A stretch of 64,000 nt of DNA from Paenibacillus mendelii (GCF_024498075.1 NZ_JANHOF010000002.1:292431-356430); one strand, 5' to 3'. Shown: positions 34,638 through 43,733, counted from the first letter of the stretch. Notes: generated by a model from the sequence alone, not told the origin. Numbers and translations: made by a program.

Positions 34638-34697
34638 AAGTTTACTCATCAAGATAAAGCTCGTACGCCGCATCTGCCGATGCCTCTTGTTTCATTC

Positions 34698-35861
34698 CTA
34701 TAAATCGTCGAATACAAAGTCGAGATGATCGGCTTTCTTCAGATTGCATTCCGCACACGCACATACGCAGTTGTCCGGGGTTGATAACCCCCCCTTTGAT
34801 TTCGGCATCACGTGGTCAATGGTATCGCCGAATCGACCGCAATATTTGCACACATAATCGTCCCGTTGAAGAATGTATAAGCGGAAATCCGTTTTTGTAT
34901 AGAGCTTATGAATCAAGGTCGGATTTATGATGCCTGCAGCGCCCTCATTAACCATTCGAACTGCCATTTCCGTCGGGATTTCCGTCGACCAGCGTTTGCC
35001 CGTCTCGCGTCTGCCGCGAAGACGAATAAGCCCAGTCCCCCGATCATTCAACAGCCGGGTATCATAGCTAAACGATCCTTTGATGGGTACGATGCGCTTG
35101 TACGGCGGCCGTACCGGAGGACGTTCTTCTTCACCCGGCACATGGGAATCCAAGCTCCGGCGCTTGCGGCGGCGCTTGCGCTTTCGTTTGCGCCTGGGCA
35201 CTGATTCATCGGTGATGGCCTCATTCCTATGGTCTGACCGCTCGCCCCGCTCCCCCTCCGTCTTGACTGGAAGCTCGGCGGCGGTAAATTCGTTCAGCTC
35301 GATGGGTTCAGGTTCAGCCGGTTCCAGAGCATGTCCATGTTCGAACCCGGATGTATGAAGAGTCTTCTCATCCTTCTCTTCAAGGGGACGTCCACGTCTT
35401 CTCCGCTTACGCTTGCGTTTGCGTTTCGTCGGCGCTTCATTCAGCGTGACAGGCTGGGAGTCCACCTCCTCCTCCAACACGACCGGCGAAGAGTCCGGTT
35501 GGTCTTCCGTCTCATCAAGAGATGCAGTCTGCCGCTCTTGGCCTTGACCGTCACCGGCCTGCTTACGTTTTTTGCGGCTGCGCCGCTTTCGTTTTCGTTG
35601 GGGTGCATCGGACTCAGCTTCTGCAGCGGTTGTATCGTTATGGACTGGCACCGGTAAATCCGTGCTTCTCTCCGGGCCAGCCGTACGGGCTCCGGCTTCT
35701 GTAGATTCCCCATCTTCCCCCGCGGTGGGATGTGAGTTCTCGCGATGCCGCCTTCGCTGGCAGGAACGGCACGTGCCGCGCCGCCCGTTTCGCCCGGAAC
35801 GCTTCGTAAACGAGGACAGCGGTTTCTCTTCGCTGCAGCCCCCGCAAAGTTTAACATCCAT
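34698..35861 (-). CDS. HNH endonuclease-domain protein with N-terminal zinc knuckle and highly basic repeats
   Basis: This 387-residue protein has three parts. Residues 1-36 form a four-Cys zinc module (LCGGCSEEKPLSSF...TCRSCQRR). Residues about 40-265 are low-complexity, alternating acidic stretches with three Lys/Arg blocks (KRKRRSRKKRK, KRKRKRKRRRRGR, RRKRKRKRRRKRR). The C-terminal HNH nuclease domain has YVCKYCGRFGDTIDHVMPKSKGG and NCVCACAECNLKKADHLDF. The HNH core resembles the Paenibacillus family of small HNH proteins; the zinc module and basic repeats are additions suited to nucleic-acid binding. No methylase or immunity gene is adjacent. Role unknown. Confidence 0.85.
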   Translation of the reverse strand: MDVKLCGGCSEEKPLSSFTKRSGRNGRRGTCRSCQRRRHRENSHPTAGEDGESTEAGARTAGPERSTDLPVPVHNDTTAAEAESDAPQRKRKRRSRKKRKQAGDGQGQERQTASLDETEDQPDSSPVVLEEEVDSQPVTLNEAPTKRKRKRKRRRRGRPLEEKDEKTLHTSGFEHGHALEPAEPEPIELNEFTAAELPVKTEGERGERSDHRNEAITDESVPRRKRKRKRRRKRRSLDSHVPGEEERPPVRPPYKRIVPIKGSFSYDTRLLNDRGTGLIRLRGRRETGKRWSTEIPTEMAVRMVNEGAAGIINPTLIHKLYTKTDFRLYILQRDDYVCKYCGRFGDTIDHVMPKSKGGLSTPDNCVCACAECNLKKADHLDFVFDDL

Positions 35862-35938
35862 AGTATTTGTCGCTCCGATCGTTTGCTATATGTAGATCAG
35901 CGTTATTTTGGAATCGTTTGGGCTGCTCAGGACGATGA

Positions 35939-36805
35939 TCAGAACACTATTCCCTGCAGTTTACGGAATTGATCAGGCGTCATCCCTTCCGTCCTGCCGA
36001 AAGTCGCGATAAAGTGGCTCGGGTCTCGATACCCGGACAGCTCTGCGATTTCTTTAATCGATTTCCGGCCGCCCCGGCTCATCAGCTCCTTCGCTTTGCG
36101 AATGCGCAGCCGGATCAAATAAGCGTAGGTTGTAATACCGAAGGCTTGGCGGAATAAGGCGTTCAAATAACGCGGGCTCAGCCCCAGCAGGGCAGCCATA
36201 TCATTCAAGCCGATTTCGGGATCGCCGTAATGCAATTCGAGCCACTGCAGCAGCGGATCAAGCTTCTCCAAATGCTGAAAAAGTGAAGAACGGCTGCCGG
36301 TTTGGCCGTATTTCTTCAAGGTGGTAATAAATTGATATAACTGCGCGGAAGCGTTCAAGCCCGAACGGTCCTCGTCATGCTGCGCCTGCTCGATCATGGC
36401 GAGCAATTGGGCTGTAACCGGCGCATCTTCATTCCAATGAAACCATTCCGTATGCCTTATATCAAGGGAGGCGAGTATTGACTCCGCAAGAGAACCGCCG
36501 AAGGTCAAATAAATCGTCGCCCATTGTTTATCCTTAGGAGCATAGGTGTGCGGTACGCCGGGGAAGAGCAAGGAACCGCAGCCGGGAGGCAATGTGAATT
36601 GACGTCCGCTAAGCTCGAATTCGCCCTCTCCCTCGAGTGTCTGCAGCCAGTGAAAGCATGGATAACCCTTGGGTCGCAGAATTGGCTCTTGATGGGGATT
36701 ATATCCGATACTCTCCACCTGCAGCGGCAAATCATGTTCGCCTAGGGCAAACAAAAACCGGCGGCCATCATCAACCGATTCTGTTCGACGGACGAGCTGT
36801 TCCAT
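35939..36805 (-). CDS. AraC-family transcriptional regulator (cupin + HTH)
   Basis: This 288-residue one-component regulator has an N-terminal AraC-type cupin (GCGSLLFPGVPHTYAP) and a C-terminal double HTH (IGLNDMAALLGLSPRYLNALFRQ and ELSGYRDPSHFIATFGR). Such proteins respond to sugars. No obvious target gene is adjacent; the divergent gene is a LysM-CAP protein 314 nt away. The ligand is unknown. Confidence 0.9.
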   Translation of the reverse strand: MEQLVRRTESVDDGRRFLFALGEHDLPLQVESIGYNPHQEPILRPKGYPCFHWLQTLEGEGEFELSGRQFTLPPGCGSLLFPGVPHTYAPKDKQWATIYLTFGGSLAESILASLDIRHTEWFHWNEDAPVTAQLLAMIEQAQHDEDRSGLNASAQLYQFITTLKKYGQTGSRSSLFQHLEKLDPLLQWLELHYGDPEIGLNDMAALLGLSPRYLNALFRQAFGITTYAYLIRLRIRKAKELMSRGGRKSIKEIAELSGYRDPSHFIATFGRTEGMTPDQFRKLQGIVF

Positions 36806-37119
36806 ATTATCATATCCTGCCTAATCATTAATTATAGTCCATATAAGAGAATGATAACATACACGAATAGTACAATCATAGCTTCTGCAAATGGATTCAA
36901 CTTCTCTATCTCGATGGCGGCATGGATTGAGAGACTTTAAGGACGGCAGCGATATTGATCCAAAATGTTATATCCGCCGCTGGCCAAGGAACTCGCGATG
37001 GCCGGCTCACAAGCAGGATGAAATTCCCCATGCCACAGTGCTGCAGCAGCGGATAACGCAACAGCGGTTTGAACATATTACGGGATGAACGAACTTGTTT
37101 GTAAAGGAGCCCTCTAAAC
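36806..37119. other. Intergenic region between AraC gene and LysM-CAP gene
   Basis: This is 314 nt with no convincing gene. It must hold the two divergent promoters, but I could not place a clear -35/-10 pair, riboswitch or operator. The c-di-AMP aptamer blocks seen at 26080 are absent here. Confidence 0.5.
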
Positions 37120-37782
37120 ATGAAATTCAAACGGTTAGCCGGACTGCTGGCATTCATGATGCTGCCTGCAGCAGTCGGAACTGCAGCCGCCGCTGAACCT
37201 GCACACCCCGACCAGCATATCGTTAAACGCGGTGACAACCTGTGGGATATTTCCGTCGAGCATTATGTGCCTCTAGCTGCCATCATACGGGCTAATCCAC
37301 AAATTAAGGATCCGCATTGGATTTACCAAGGTGACCGGATCAATCTCCCGATGAACAAGAGCGTCGGTGTGAAGGCTCTTGATAACGGAGACAGTGAGAG
37401 CAGCGTGAACCAAGAAATTGTCCGGCTCGTTAACGAAGAACGCGCCAAGCAAGGACTCGCGCCATTGACGGAGAATTCGGAGCTCTCTCGCGTTGCACTG
37501 TTCAAATCACAGGACATGCGCGACCAAGGATATTTCTCTCATGATTCTCCTTCGTACGGCAGCCCCTTCGACATGATGCGGGCATTCCATATTGACTACT
37601 CCTATGCAGGCGAGAACATTGCTGCAGGACAGACGGACGCTCAAGATGTTATGAATGCTTGGATGAACAGTCCTGGACATCGAGAAAACATAATGAGTCC
37701 GAACTTTACGGAGATCGGTATCGGTTACTGCACCGGTGGAAAAATGAATCATTATTGGACACAGCAGTTTATTAAGCCATAA
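37120..37782 (+). CDS. Secreted LysM-CAP domain protein (SafA/YkwD-like)
   Basis: This 220-residue protein has a signal peptide (to about residue 26, AAAAE), an intact LysM (HIVKRGDNLWDISVEHYV...IYQGDRINLP) and a CAP domain (VNEERAKQGLAPL, QGYFSHDSPSYGSPFDMMR, YAGENIAAGQ, WMNSPGHRENIM). The CAP domain is closely similar to that of the protein at 30082. Peptidoglycan or spore-cortex binding through LysM is expected; the enzymatic role of bacterial CAP domains is unsettled. The ribosome site is AAAGGAG. Confidence 0.93.
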   Translation: MKFKRLAGLLAFMMLPAAVGTAAAAEPAHPDQHIVKRGDNLWDISVEHYVPLAAIIRANPQIKDPHWIYQGDRINLPMNKSVGVKALDNGDSESSVNQEIVRLVNEERAKQGLAPLTENSELSRVALFKSQDMRDQGYFSHDSPSYGSPFDMMRAFHIDYSYAGENIAAGQTDAQDVMNAWMNSPGHRENIMSPNFTEIGIGYCTGGKMNHYWTQQFIKP

Positions 37783-37827
37783 ACGCAGAACGCTTAATCG
37801 GCGGCAAGACATTCACTATGGCATAAC

Positions 37828-37872
37828 GCATGGAAGAGCCGCTCATCCCCAGAAGAGCGGCTCTTCCATGCG
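37828..37872. terminator. Long hairpin terminator
   Basis: Perfect 18-bp arms CGCATGGAAGAGCCGCTC and its complement have a 9-nt loop. It lies between the convergent LysM-CAP and DJ-1 genes. No long T-run follows, so termination could need the stem alone. Confidence 0.6.
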
Positions 37873-37891
37873 TATAAGGACTTTCTTAACT

Positions 37892-38425
37892 TCAATAAGC
37901 GTTTACACCGAGTTTCTTAATAATCGCTTCAATAAAGTAAGGCTCATCCTCCGGCGTCCGCGACGTCACCCAGTTCTCGTCCACAACAACCTCTTTATCA
38001 ATAAAGCGGCCGCCGGCATCATTCATTTCGGCATGCAGCGCCGGGTAAGCCGTTAAATTCCTTCCTTTAATCAATCCTGCTTTCTCAAGCAGTAGAGGTC
38101 CGTGGCATATGGCGGCAATAAGCTTCCCCTCACTGTCCATCTGCCGGACAAACTCCAGCACCCGTTCATCCGTTAATAGATGTTCCGGAGATTTGCCGCC
38201 CGGGATAATAAGGGCGTCGTAATCGCCCGGAGCCGCTTCATCTACGGCATAGTGAGACGTATAGGAAATGGTGCCTTTCTTGCCTGTCAGCTCGGCCCCC
38301 TTCTGCAAACTGATAATAACGGCTTCTTGCCCATTCTTAGTAATGGCATCATATGGATTTTTCATCTCAGAATCTTCGAAATCGCTCGCCAGTAAGAACG
38401 CTACTTTGTTGGTTTGACCTGTCAT
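37892..38425 (-). CDS. DJ-1/PfpI-family protein (type 1 glutamine amidotransferase-like)
   Basis: This 177-residue protein has the PfpI fold: VAFLLASDFEDSEM with the conserved Glu, DALIIPGGKSPEHL, and the nucleophile elbow AAICHGP (Cys107). The ATG at 38425 has GAAAGG upstream; GTG 38434 is less likely. Members include YraA/YfkM-like general stress proteins and protein/nucleotide deglycases. The precise activity is not readable. It is single-gene and convergent with the LysM-CAP gene. Confidence 0.92.
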   Translation of the reverse strand: MTGQTNKVAFLLASDFEDSEMKNPYDAITKNGQEAVIISLQKGAELTGKKGTISYTSHYAVDEAAPGDYDALIIPGGKSPEHLLTDERVLEFVRQMDSEGKLIAAICHGPLLLEKAGLIKGRNLTAYPALHAEMNDAGGRFIDKEVVVDENWVTSRTPEDEPYFIEAIIKKLGVNAY

Positions 38426-38727
38426 AGAGTCCACTACCTTTCATTGCGAATGAGGAGCAAGCAGCTGCATGGCTGCAGAACTGCTTATCTTCTATTACCC
38501 AAAACAAGCGGTTTGAAATACGCCAGCGAGACCTTATGCCGTTATTTCCATCCTGCTTCCAGGCACCGTGTTCATTCACTGCAGCGCTGCTGCTGTACCT
38601 AGTGATGCCTGCGTTCTTATCGACATGCCCTCCCTCACAAACTATGGTACAATGTACATTCCTACTTATTTGACTGCAACAAGTTCACCAGTCATAGACG
38701 TCTATAATAGGGGAGGAGATTCAGCAA
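38426..38727. other. Intergenic region between DJ-1 gene and coiled-coil protein gene
   Basis: This is about 300 nt without a supported gene. It has a TATAAT (38703-38708) just before the next gene and a TTGACT (38670) too far upstream to pair with it. Nothing else is identifiable. Confidence 0.4.
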
Positions 38728-39153
38728 GTGAATACAGAGTATCAAACATCCGTGCACGCGCTGCACGAACGGCAGTCCCGGAGGAAGTCGGGGCCATCTG
38801 TGCTCGTTTTTTTGTTCGTTTGGATCATTCTGATCGGCACCGGCATTCTCGGCGCGATTTGGTATAGCGGCAAAATCAAGCAGAGCATCACATTGGAAGT
38901 CGGACAGCAAACCTCACAGCAGATCACAGCCATGCAGAACGGTTATGAGGCACAGCTGAAACAGCTGGAAGCACAGTTTAAAGGAGATATCGCTAAGCTG
39001 CAGGGCAAGGTGGACGCCTTGAACGAGCTGCTCGAGTTCTCGAAGGACAACGCCAGCAATAAGACCGACAACAGCAATAAACTGTTCACCCAGCTCAGCG
39101 AAGTGAAGAAACAGCTGAATGAGCTGAAGAAAGACTTGGATGTGTTAAAATGA
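38728..39153 (+). CDS. Membrane-anchored coiled-coil protein
   Basis: This 141-residue protein has a basic cytoplasmic N-terminus, one membrane helix (residues about 24-46, VLVFLFVWIILIGTGILGAIW) and an extracytoplasmic heptad-rich coiled coil (residues 55-141, QLKQLEAQFKGDIAKLQGKV). GTG start with GGGGAGGAG. It overlaps the following NAGPA-type gene by 4 nt. It may serve as a membrane scaffold for that protein; no family recognised. Confidence 0.85.
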   Translation: MNTEYQTSVHALHERQSRRKSGPSVLVFLFVWIILIGTGILGAIWYSGKIKQSITLEVGQQTSQQITAMQNGYEAQLKQLEAQFKGDIAKLQGKVDALNELLEFSKDNASNKTDNSNKLFTQLSEVKKQLNELKKDLDVLK

Positions 39154-40229
39154 CACTCTCCGTCAAACAACTGAACCGCTTCGGTCTAATCGTCTGTGCC
39201 CCGTTCCTTGGCATTTTCTTCTGGCTTACGGCTGCCAATCTATCCATTACACTTCCCGAAGACGTGTTTCCCCAGGTATCGGCAGCATCTGAAATTACGT
39301 TTGCCGCATCCGATACGGACAAGCTTACGAGCAGTCTGGATCAAGCGAAACAAACCGCGATGTCCACCGCCCAGTCGATCAAGAAATCGGTCGCCCTGTA
39401 CAATCAGACCAACGCGGATATGAGCCAGATCGCTCAAGCAGCATCTGCACAATCCGGAAGGCCTGCCATGATTTATGACCGGCGCATTACCCGGCAGCTC
39501 GGGTTTGCTTCGGAAACGGTGCAGTCGGATAACTTGACCGCGCAGCTGTTCAAGATCAAAGCGCAAAATTTCACCGGCTACGCCCTTAAGGTTAAGCTCA
39601 AGACGCCTAAGGCGATGCAAATGGTGCTTGGCAAGGACGAATTCGGCCAGTCGGAGACGACCCTGTCTGCCGTCAAGCGACACCAAGCGGTAGCAGGCGT
39701 CAATGCGGGCGGTTTTGCCGATAGCGGGAAGAAACGATACCCGCTCAGCACGACCGTCGTGAACGGCAAGTATGTAAATGGCTTCGAGCCGACGTTCAAA
39801 GACTTGTTCTTCGTCGGGTTGAACGAGGACATGGAGCTGATCGGGGGTAATTATCGCAGCAAGGGCCAGCTAGATGCGCAAAAGCCGAAATTCGGGGCAT
39901 CCTTCGTTCCCGTTTTGATGAAGAATCGCGTTCCGCAGCCTATACCAGCCAAGTGGCAGATAAGTCCGAAACGCGCACCGCGAACGGTTATCGCCAATTA
40001 CAAAGATAATCAGCTTCTGTTCCTCGTGACGGACGGGTATAACGAGAATGGAAACTCGGGCGCGACACTGCAAGAGATGCAGATCCTGCTCACCCGTTAC
40101 GGCGCAATAGACGGATACAATCTGGACGGAGGCGGTTCATCATCCCTCATATTCAATGGGCGGGTCGTTAACAAGCCTTCCGACGGGGCATTGAGGTCAC
40201 TTCCTACGCACTTTTTATTCTTTAAATAG
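39150..40229 (+). CDS. Phosphodiester glycosidase (NAGPA-domain) family protein
   Basis: This 359-residue protein has an N-terminal membrane anchor (residues 11-31), a spacer with predicted coil, and a C-terminal NAGPA domain. Its motifs are VAGVNAGGFAD, ELIGG, LFLVTDGY and the catalytic-core YNLDGGGSSSLIFNGRVVNKPSDG. Family members cleave GlcNAc-1-phosphodiesters and occur in exopolysaccharide or wall metabolism. It acts outside the cell. Translationally coupled to the coiled-coil protein. Confidence 0.92.
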   Translation: MTLSVKQLNRFGLIVCAPFLGIFFWLTAANLSITLPEDVFPQVSAASEITFAASDTDKLTSSLDQAKQTAMSTAQSIKKSVALYNQTNADMSQIAQAASAQSGRPAMIYDRRITRQLGFASETVQSDNLTAQLFKIKAQNFTGYALKVKLKTPKAMQMVLGKDEFGQSETTLSAVKRHQAVAGVNAGGFADSGKKRYPLSTTVVNGKYVNGFEPTFKDLFFVGLNEDMELIGGNYRSKGQLDAQKPKFGASFVPVLMKNRVPQPIPAKWQISPKRAPRTVIANYKDNQLLFLVTDGYNENGNSGATLQEMQILLTRYGAIDGYNLDGGGSSSLIFNGRVVNKPSDGALRSLPTHFLFFK

Positions 40230-40252
40230 GAACCACGGATTCATACATAATA

Positions 40253-40298
40253 AGAGGAGCCAGGCATTCAAATCCACCCGGCTCCTCTTATTTTTTTA
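40253..40298. terminator. Bidirectional terminator
   Basis: An AAGAGGAGCC/GGCTCCTCTT stem is followed by ATTTTTTT. It lies between convergent genes. Confidence 0.8.
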
Positions 40299-41030
40299 TA
40301 AGGTAATGACCAACCCGCTGTATGCGGTTATAATCTCACCATCATACACTTCGGCTACCTCGGAGGCGAGCTGAGCCACGTCGCCAAAGTGGGGCAAGTG
40401 CGTAAGAACGACCTTGCCCACGCCTGCTTCTTTGGCCAGCAGGCCTACTTCTGCCGCGTTCATATGGCCGTACTTGCTAGCATCCTTCATATCGGCATAG
40501 AAGGAGGTTTCCGCTATAAGCACATCGGCATCTGCGCAATGCCTGATAAGCGATTCGTGGTAGCAGGTGTCCGCCGTATAGACCAGCTTCTTCCCCTTGT
40601 ACTCGAATGACATCCCCACACAATACGCTTCATGAAACGTTCGGAAGAAGGAAACTTCGAGCTCCCCCTCCGCCAAGCGTTCTTCTGCGAATATCCGCTC
40701 GATACTGGAGCCTTTCATCGATTTATATGGGAGCTCCCGATCCGGATCTTCGGCGATATAGATCGGAACCGGCTCGCTTCGCCGCTCAAGGTCCGTATCA
40801 ATTAAGCAGGCATACTGAAAGCAGCCCAGGTCCGCGATATGGTCGTAATGCCGATGGGAAATAAGTACGCTGTTCAGATCATGCAGCGGCTTATAGTTCT
40901 GGAGCTGCGCCAACACGCCGCTTCCGCAATCGACCAGCATGCTGCGATTATCGTATTCAACGAGATAACCTGCCGTAGCGTCTCCAGCCTTCGGATAAGC
41001 CCCCCAAGGGCCAAGTACCGTGATTCGCAT
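40296..41030 (-). CDS. Metallo-beta-lactamase-fold hydrolase (RNase Z-like)
   Basis: This 244-residue protein has the zinc motif ISHRHYDHIAD, DCGSGVLAQL near the N-terminus, YTADTCYHES with the bridging Asp, and VVLTHLPHFGD with the C-terminal His. The overall layout resembles RNase Z/ElaC and YhfI of B. subtilis but lacks the RNase Z exosite arm. Substrate unknown. It follows coaD by 6 nt in the same direction, so a probable operon. Confidence 0.9.
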   Translation of the reverse strand: MRITVLGPWGAYPKAGDATAGYLVEYDNRSMLVDCGSGVLAQLQNYKPLHDLNSVLISHRHYDHIADLGCFQYACLIDTDLERRSEPVPIYIAEDPDRELPYKSMKGSSIERIFAEERLAEGELEVSFFRTFHEAYCVGMSFEYKGKKLVYTADTCYHESLIRHCADADVLIAETSFYADMKDASKYGHMNAAEVGLLAKEAGVGKVVLTHLPHFGDVAQLASEVAEVYDGEIITAYSGLVITL

Positions 41031-41036
41031 CGATGT

Positions 41037-41525
41037 TCACGCTCCATTCTCGTAGATCAGCGCCAGATCGAACGCGTCCGGGCACATGAATTGCCTGGCA
41101 AGCTCATGCTTGCCGGATTGGAAAAACATGCGGACGAGCGAGCTGTTTGTTTGCATATGCTGGGTATAAGGAGAGAGATATACAGTCTCGGCAGCCGTCG
41201 TATGACGGATATACTGCTCAAGCTGAAGCTCATATTCCAAATCCGTTGCGTTGCGTACGCCCCGGATCACAGCTCCAATACGGTTGGCATTGATATAATC
41301 GGCGACAATCCCTTCGAAGGGCGTAATAACCGTCCGGGCGGCGAATTCAGCTTGAATCGAGTGTCGAACAAGCTCCGTGCGCTGCTCCAGCGTAAACCGG
41401 TGACTTTTTGCCCGATTATTAGCAACGACAATATGAATGCGGTCAAATAATTTAAAAGCGCGCTCGATCACCGACGCATGTCCCAGCGTAATCGGATCGA
41501 AGCTTCCTGCATATACGGCCTCCAA
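41037..41525 (-). CDS. coaD: Phosphopantetheine adenylyltransferase
   Basis: This 162-residue enzyme of coenzyme A synthesis transfers AMP to 4'-phosphopantetheine. Signatures are AVYAGSFDPITLGHASVIERA (T-x-G-H motif), GAVIRGVRNATDLEYE and YLSPYTQHMQTNSSLVR. The start is TTG at 41525, because GGGGAGG is 7 nt upstream and the length then equals the family's. An ATG 63 nt further up has no support. Downstream is the metallo-hydrolase; upstream, an MFS/GntR pair. Confidence 0.96.
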   Translation of the reverse strand: MEAVYAGSFDPITLGHASVIERAFKLFDRIHIVVANNRAKSHRFTLEQRTELVRHSIQAEFAARTVITPFEGIVADYINANRIGAVIRGVRNATDLEYELQLEQYIRHTTAAETVYLSPYTQHMQTNSSLVRMFFQSGKHELARQFMCPDAFDLALIYENGA

Positions 41526-41656
41526 GTGGATTCCTCCCCATACTAGCGATGGCTTCAGCTGTAAATTTTCTAAATTGTAACATTTCATTCATTCGCTCAG
41601 CAACATTCCTTCGCCATTTCAATGTTCTATTGGGAAGTCTCCAAGCAGGCGGCAGG

Positions 41657-42880
41657 TTAAACCGCACGATTTTGGGCAGCACTCAGCCCACAGCCCAGAA
41701 TGAGCAGACTTGCGGCGGCAAGCAGCAGAAACGGCATATTCCAGCTTCCGGTCTGATCATGCAGCATGCCAAAGAGCGTTGGTCCTGCTGCCGCCAATAA
41801 ATAGCCGATCGACTGTGCCATACCGGAAAGCTTCGCCGCGTCATGGGCGTCACGTGTGCGCAAACTAAAAAACATCATCGCCAAACTAAACGAGCTTCCA
41901 ATGGCAACGCCCAGAATAATCGACCATAACGGTACGAATCCATTGCCGCCGAAGAAGAAACCTCCTATGCCAACCAGATATAACACTACCGTGATCATGA
42001 CCAGAATACGCTGGCTTTCCATTCGTCCTGCCAGGATGGGAATGATAAACGTGATTGGAAGCAGGGCAAATTGCATGAGCGAAACCATCCAGCCCGCGGA
42101 ATCGGAGCTCATCCCCCGGTCCACCAGAATTTGCGGAAACCAGGTAATAACGATATAGAAAATCGTAGATTGCAGGCCCATGAACAGCGTTACCTGCCAA
42201 GCAAGCCCTGAGCGCCACATGCTGCTGCTGCCCGATGAGCGCTGCACTCGGACAGGCTCTGCCGCCTTATGCTTGTCCGTGCCAGGGCGCAATTGGGGAA
42301 GCCAGACCAGAATGGAGAGGAGCACAAGCACCGCCCAACAGCCAAGGGCACCGCGCCAGCCTAGTCCCAGATTGACGGCGATCGGAACGCTTATACCGGA
42401 TGCTATGGCACCGCACATATTCATCGATACGGAATAAACGCCTGTCATAAGACCAACCCTGTGGGGAAATTCCCGTTTCACCAAGCTGGGCAGCAGGACA
42501 TTGCACACGGCAATCGCTAGACCGAGTAAAATCGTCCCTCCGAAGAGGGTCCCTGCACCAGATACAGAACGAAGTATAATACCTCCGGCAAGGATGCATA
42601 ATGCCACCAGCACGACCCGTTCTGTACCGAATCGCCGGGCTAGCAGAGGGGTGAACGGGGAGAGCAGCGCGAAAGCCAGCAAGGGAAAGGTTGTAATGGT
42701 TCCCGCCAACGTATTCGATATGTTCACCGAGTCCCGGATCGAACCGATCAAAGGTCCGACCGCTGTTAGAGGAGCCCGTAAATTAAGCGCAATAAAGATC
42801 AAACCAAGAACCAGCAGCACTCTCTTCGAGTTTGACTGAGCTCTTCCGGCAGCTAGGACTTCGTTCTTCTGCGCGCTCAT
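41657..42880 (-). CDS. MFS transporter, CynX/NimT family
   Basis: This 407-residue permease has 12 hydrophobic helices and a central cytoplasmic loop (residues about 200-225). N-terminal LNLRAPLTAVGPLIG is typical of CynX/NimT-like MFS proteins, which move cyanate, 2-nitroimidazole or other small organics. It overlaps the GntR regulator gene by 4 nt, so its expression is probably ligand-induced through that regulator. Substrate unknown. Confidence 0.92.
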   Translation of the reverse strand: MSAQKNEVLAAGRAQSNSKRVLLVLGLIFIALNLRAPLTAVGPLIGSIRDSVNISNTLAGTITTFPLLAFALLSPFTPLLARRFGTERVVLVALCILAGGIILRSVSGAGTLFGGTILLGLAIAVCNVLLPSLVKREFPHRVGLMTGVYSVSMNMCGAIASGISVPIAVNLGLGWRGALGCWAVLVLLSILVWLPQLRPGTDKHKAAEPVRVQRSSGSSSMWRSGLAWQVTLFMGLQSTIFYIVITWFPQILVDRGMSSDSAGWMVSLMQFALLPITFIIPILAGRMESQRILVMITVVLYLVGIGGFFFGGNGFVPLWSIILGVAIGSSFSLAMMFFSLRTRDAHDAAKLSGMAQSIGYLLAAAGPTLFGMLHDQTGSWNMPFLLLAAASLLILGCGLSAAQNRAV

Positions 42881-43581
42881 AATAGTATCTCCTTGCTGCT
42901 GCCGTTGCCGCCGGCAGATTCCTGCTTCGAATCCTCGATGTAGCGATGAACGGATGCAGCCGCCGCTTCTCCTTCACGGGCTATGATCGCTTCGATGACC
43001 TGTCTGTGGGTCAGCAGGTAGATCGCTTGATTGCCCGGTTTATGCACGGCCGAGACGGACTCCTGAACAGCCTCGATAAGATGACCATACAATTCGATCA
43101 GAATATCATTATGCGAAGCGGCGACAATGGCTTGATGAAGCTGTATATCCGCAGCAACGTAAGCTTGGTTATCGTTATCCTCCGCTGCCAGCTCACATGC
43201 TTGCAAACAGGCCTGCATCGCTGCCGCATCCTCGTCTGTCCGATGCTGGGCAGCCAAATAAGCAGCCTCTCTCTCCAAGGCATGCCGCACCTCTAACGTT
43301 TGCACCACATTCGTTCTGGATATTCGCCGCTGCAGCGCAGCTCCAAGAACACTCGATGAGCAGACATAAGTACCGTCACCTTGTCTTGTCTTCAACAACC
43401 CTGCATGAATTAAGGCTCGAATGGCCTCGCGAAGCGTGTTGCGGCTGACGCACAGCTCGTCCATTAATTCCGGCTCGGCTGGTATCCGCATGCCAACAGC
43501 CCATTGTCCGGACTCGATTAAAGCCTCCATCTGCATCGCAACCTGCTCCACTAAGGTCAAGCGGTTCGTTTTCTGAAGCAT
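42877..43581 (-). CDS. FadR-subfamily GntR transcriptional regulator
   Basis: This 234-residue protein has an N-terminal winged HTH (GMRIPAEPELMDELCVSRNTLREAIRALIHAGLL) and a C-terminal all-helical FCD domain with metal/ligand residues (DIQLHQAIVAASHN, HRQVIEAI). AAGGAGG precedes the ATG. It is directly coupled to the MFS gene and probably controls it in response to a small carboxylate-type effector. That effector is inferred from the FCD family. Confidence 0.93.
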   Translation of the reverse strand: MLQKTNRLTLVEQVAMQMEALIESGQWAVGMRIPAEPELMDELCVSRNTLREAIRALIHAGLLKTRQGDGTYVCSSSVLGAALQRRISRTNVVQTLEVRHALEREAAYLAAQHRTDEDAAAMQACLQACELAAEDNDNQAYVAADIQLHQAIVAASHNDILIELYGHLIEAVQESVSAVHKPGNQAIYLLTHRQVIEAIIAREGEAAAASVHRYIEDSKQESAGGNGSSKEILL

Positions 43582-43700
43582 GTATTACATTCCTCCTTGA
43601 TGCTCGTTACCTGTTGATTTTTATTAGCATACCACAAACGTAGGATGTTTGGTTAATTGGTTTATTGTCATTTTGCTCCATGAGATGAAAAAATAACAAA

Positions 43701-43733
43701 CAAAAAAACGACAAGGCCAAGACCGAGTCGTTA
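43701..43733 (-). terminator. Likely terminator of the AraC-binding-protein fusion gene
   Basis: AACGAC and GTCGTT arms with a GC-containing loop are followed by seven T on the minus strand. Confidence 0.6.

Noticed and set aside
34640-34690. 17-codon frame (MKQEASADAAYELYLDE) directly after the HNH gene stop
   Set aside because: It has no proper ribosome binding site and ends just before the terminator. Too short to support without translation data.
36891-37088. 65-codon plus-strand frame before the LysM-CAP gene
   Set aside because: No ribosome binding site and no protein-like hydrophobicity or family motif. Probably leader DNA.
38670-38708. Promoter TTGACT...TATAAT before the coiled-coil protein gene
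   Set aside because: The spacing is 27 nt, too long for a sigma-A promoter. The TATAAT alone is not enough.
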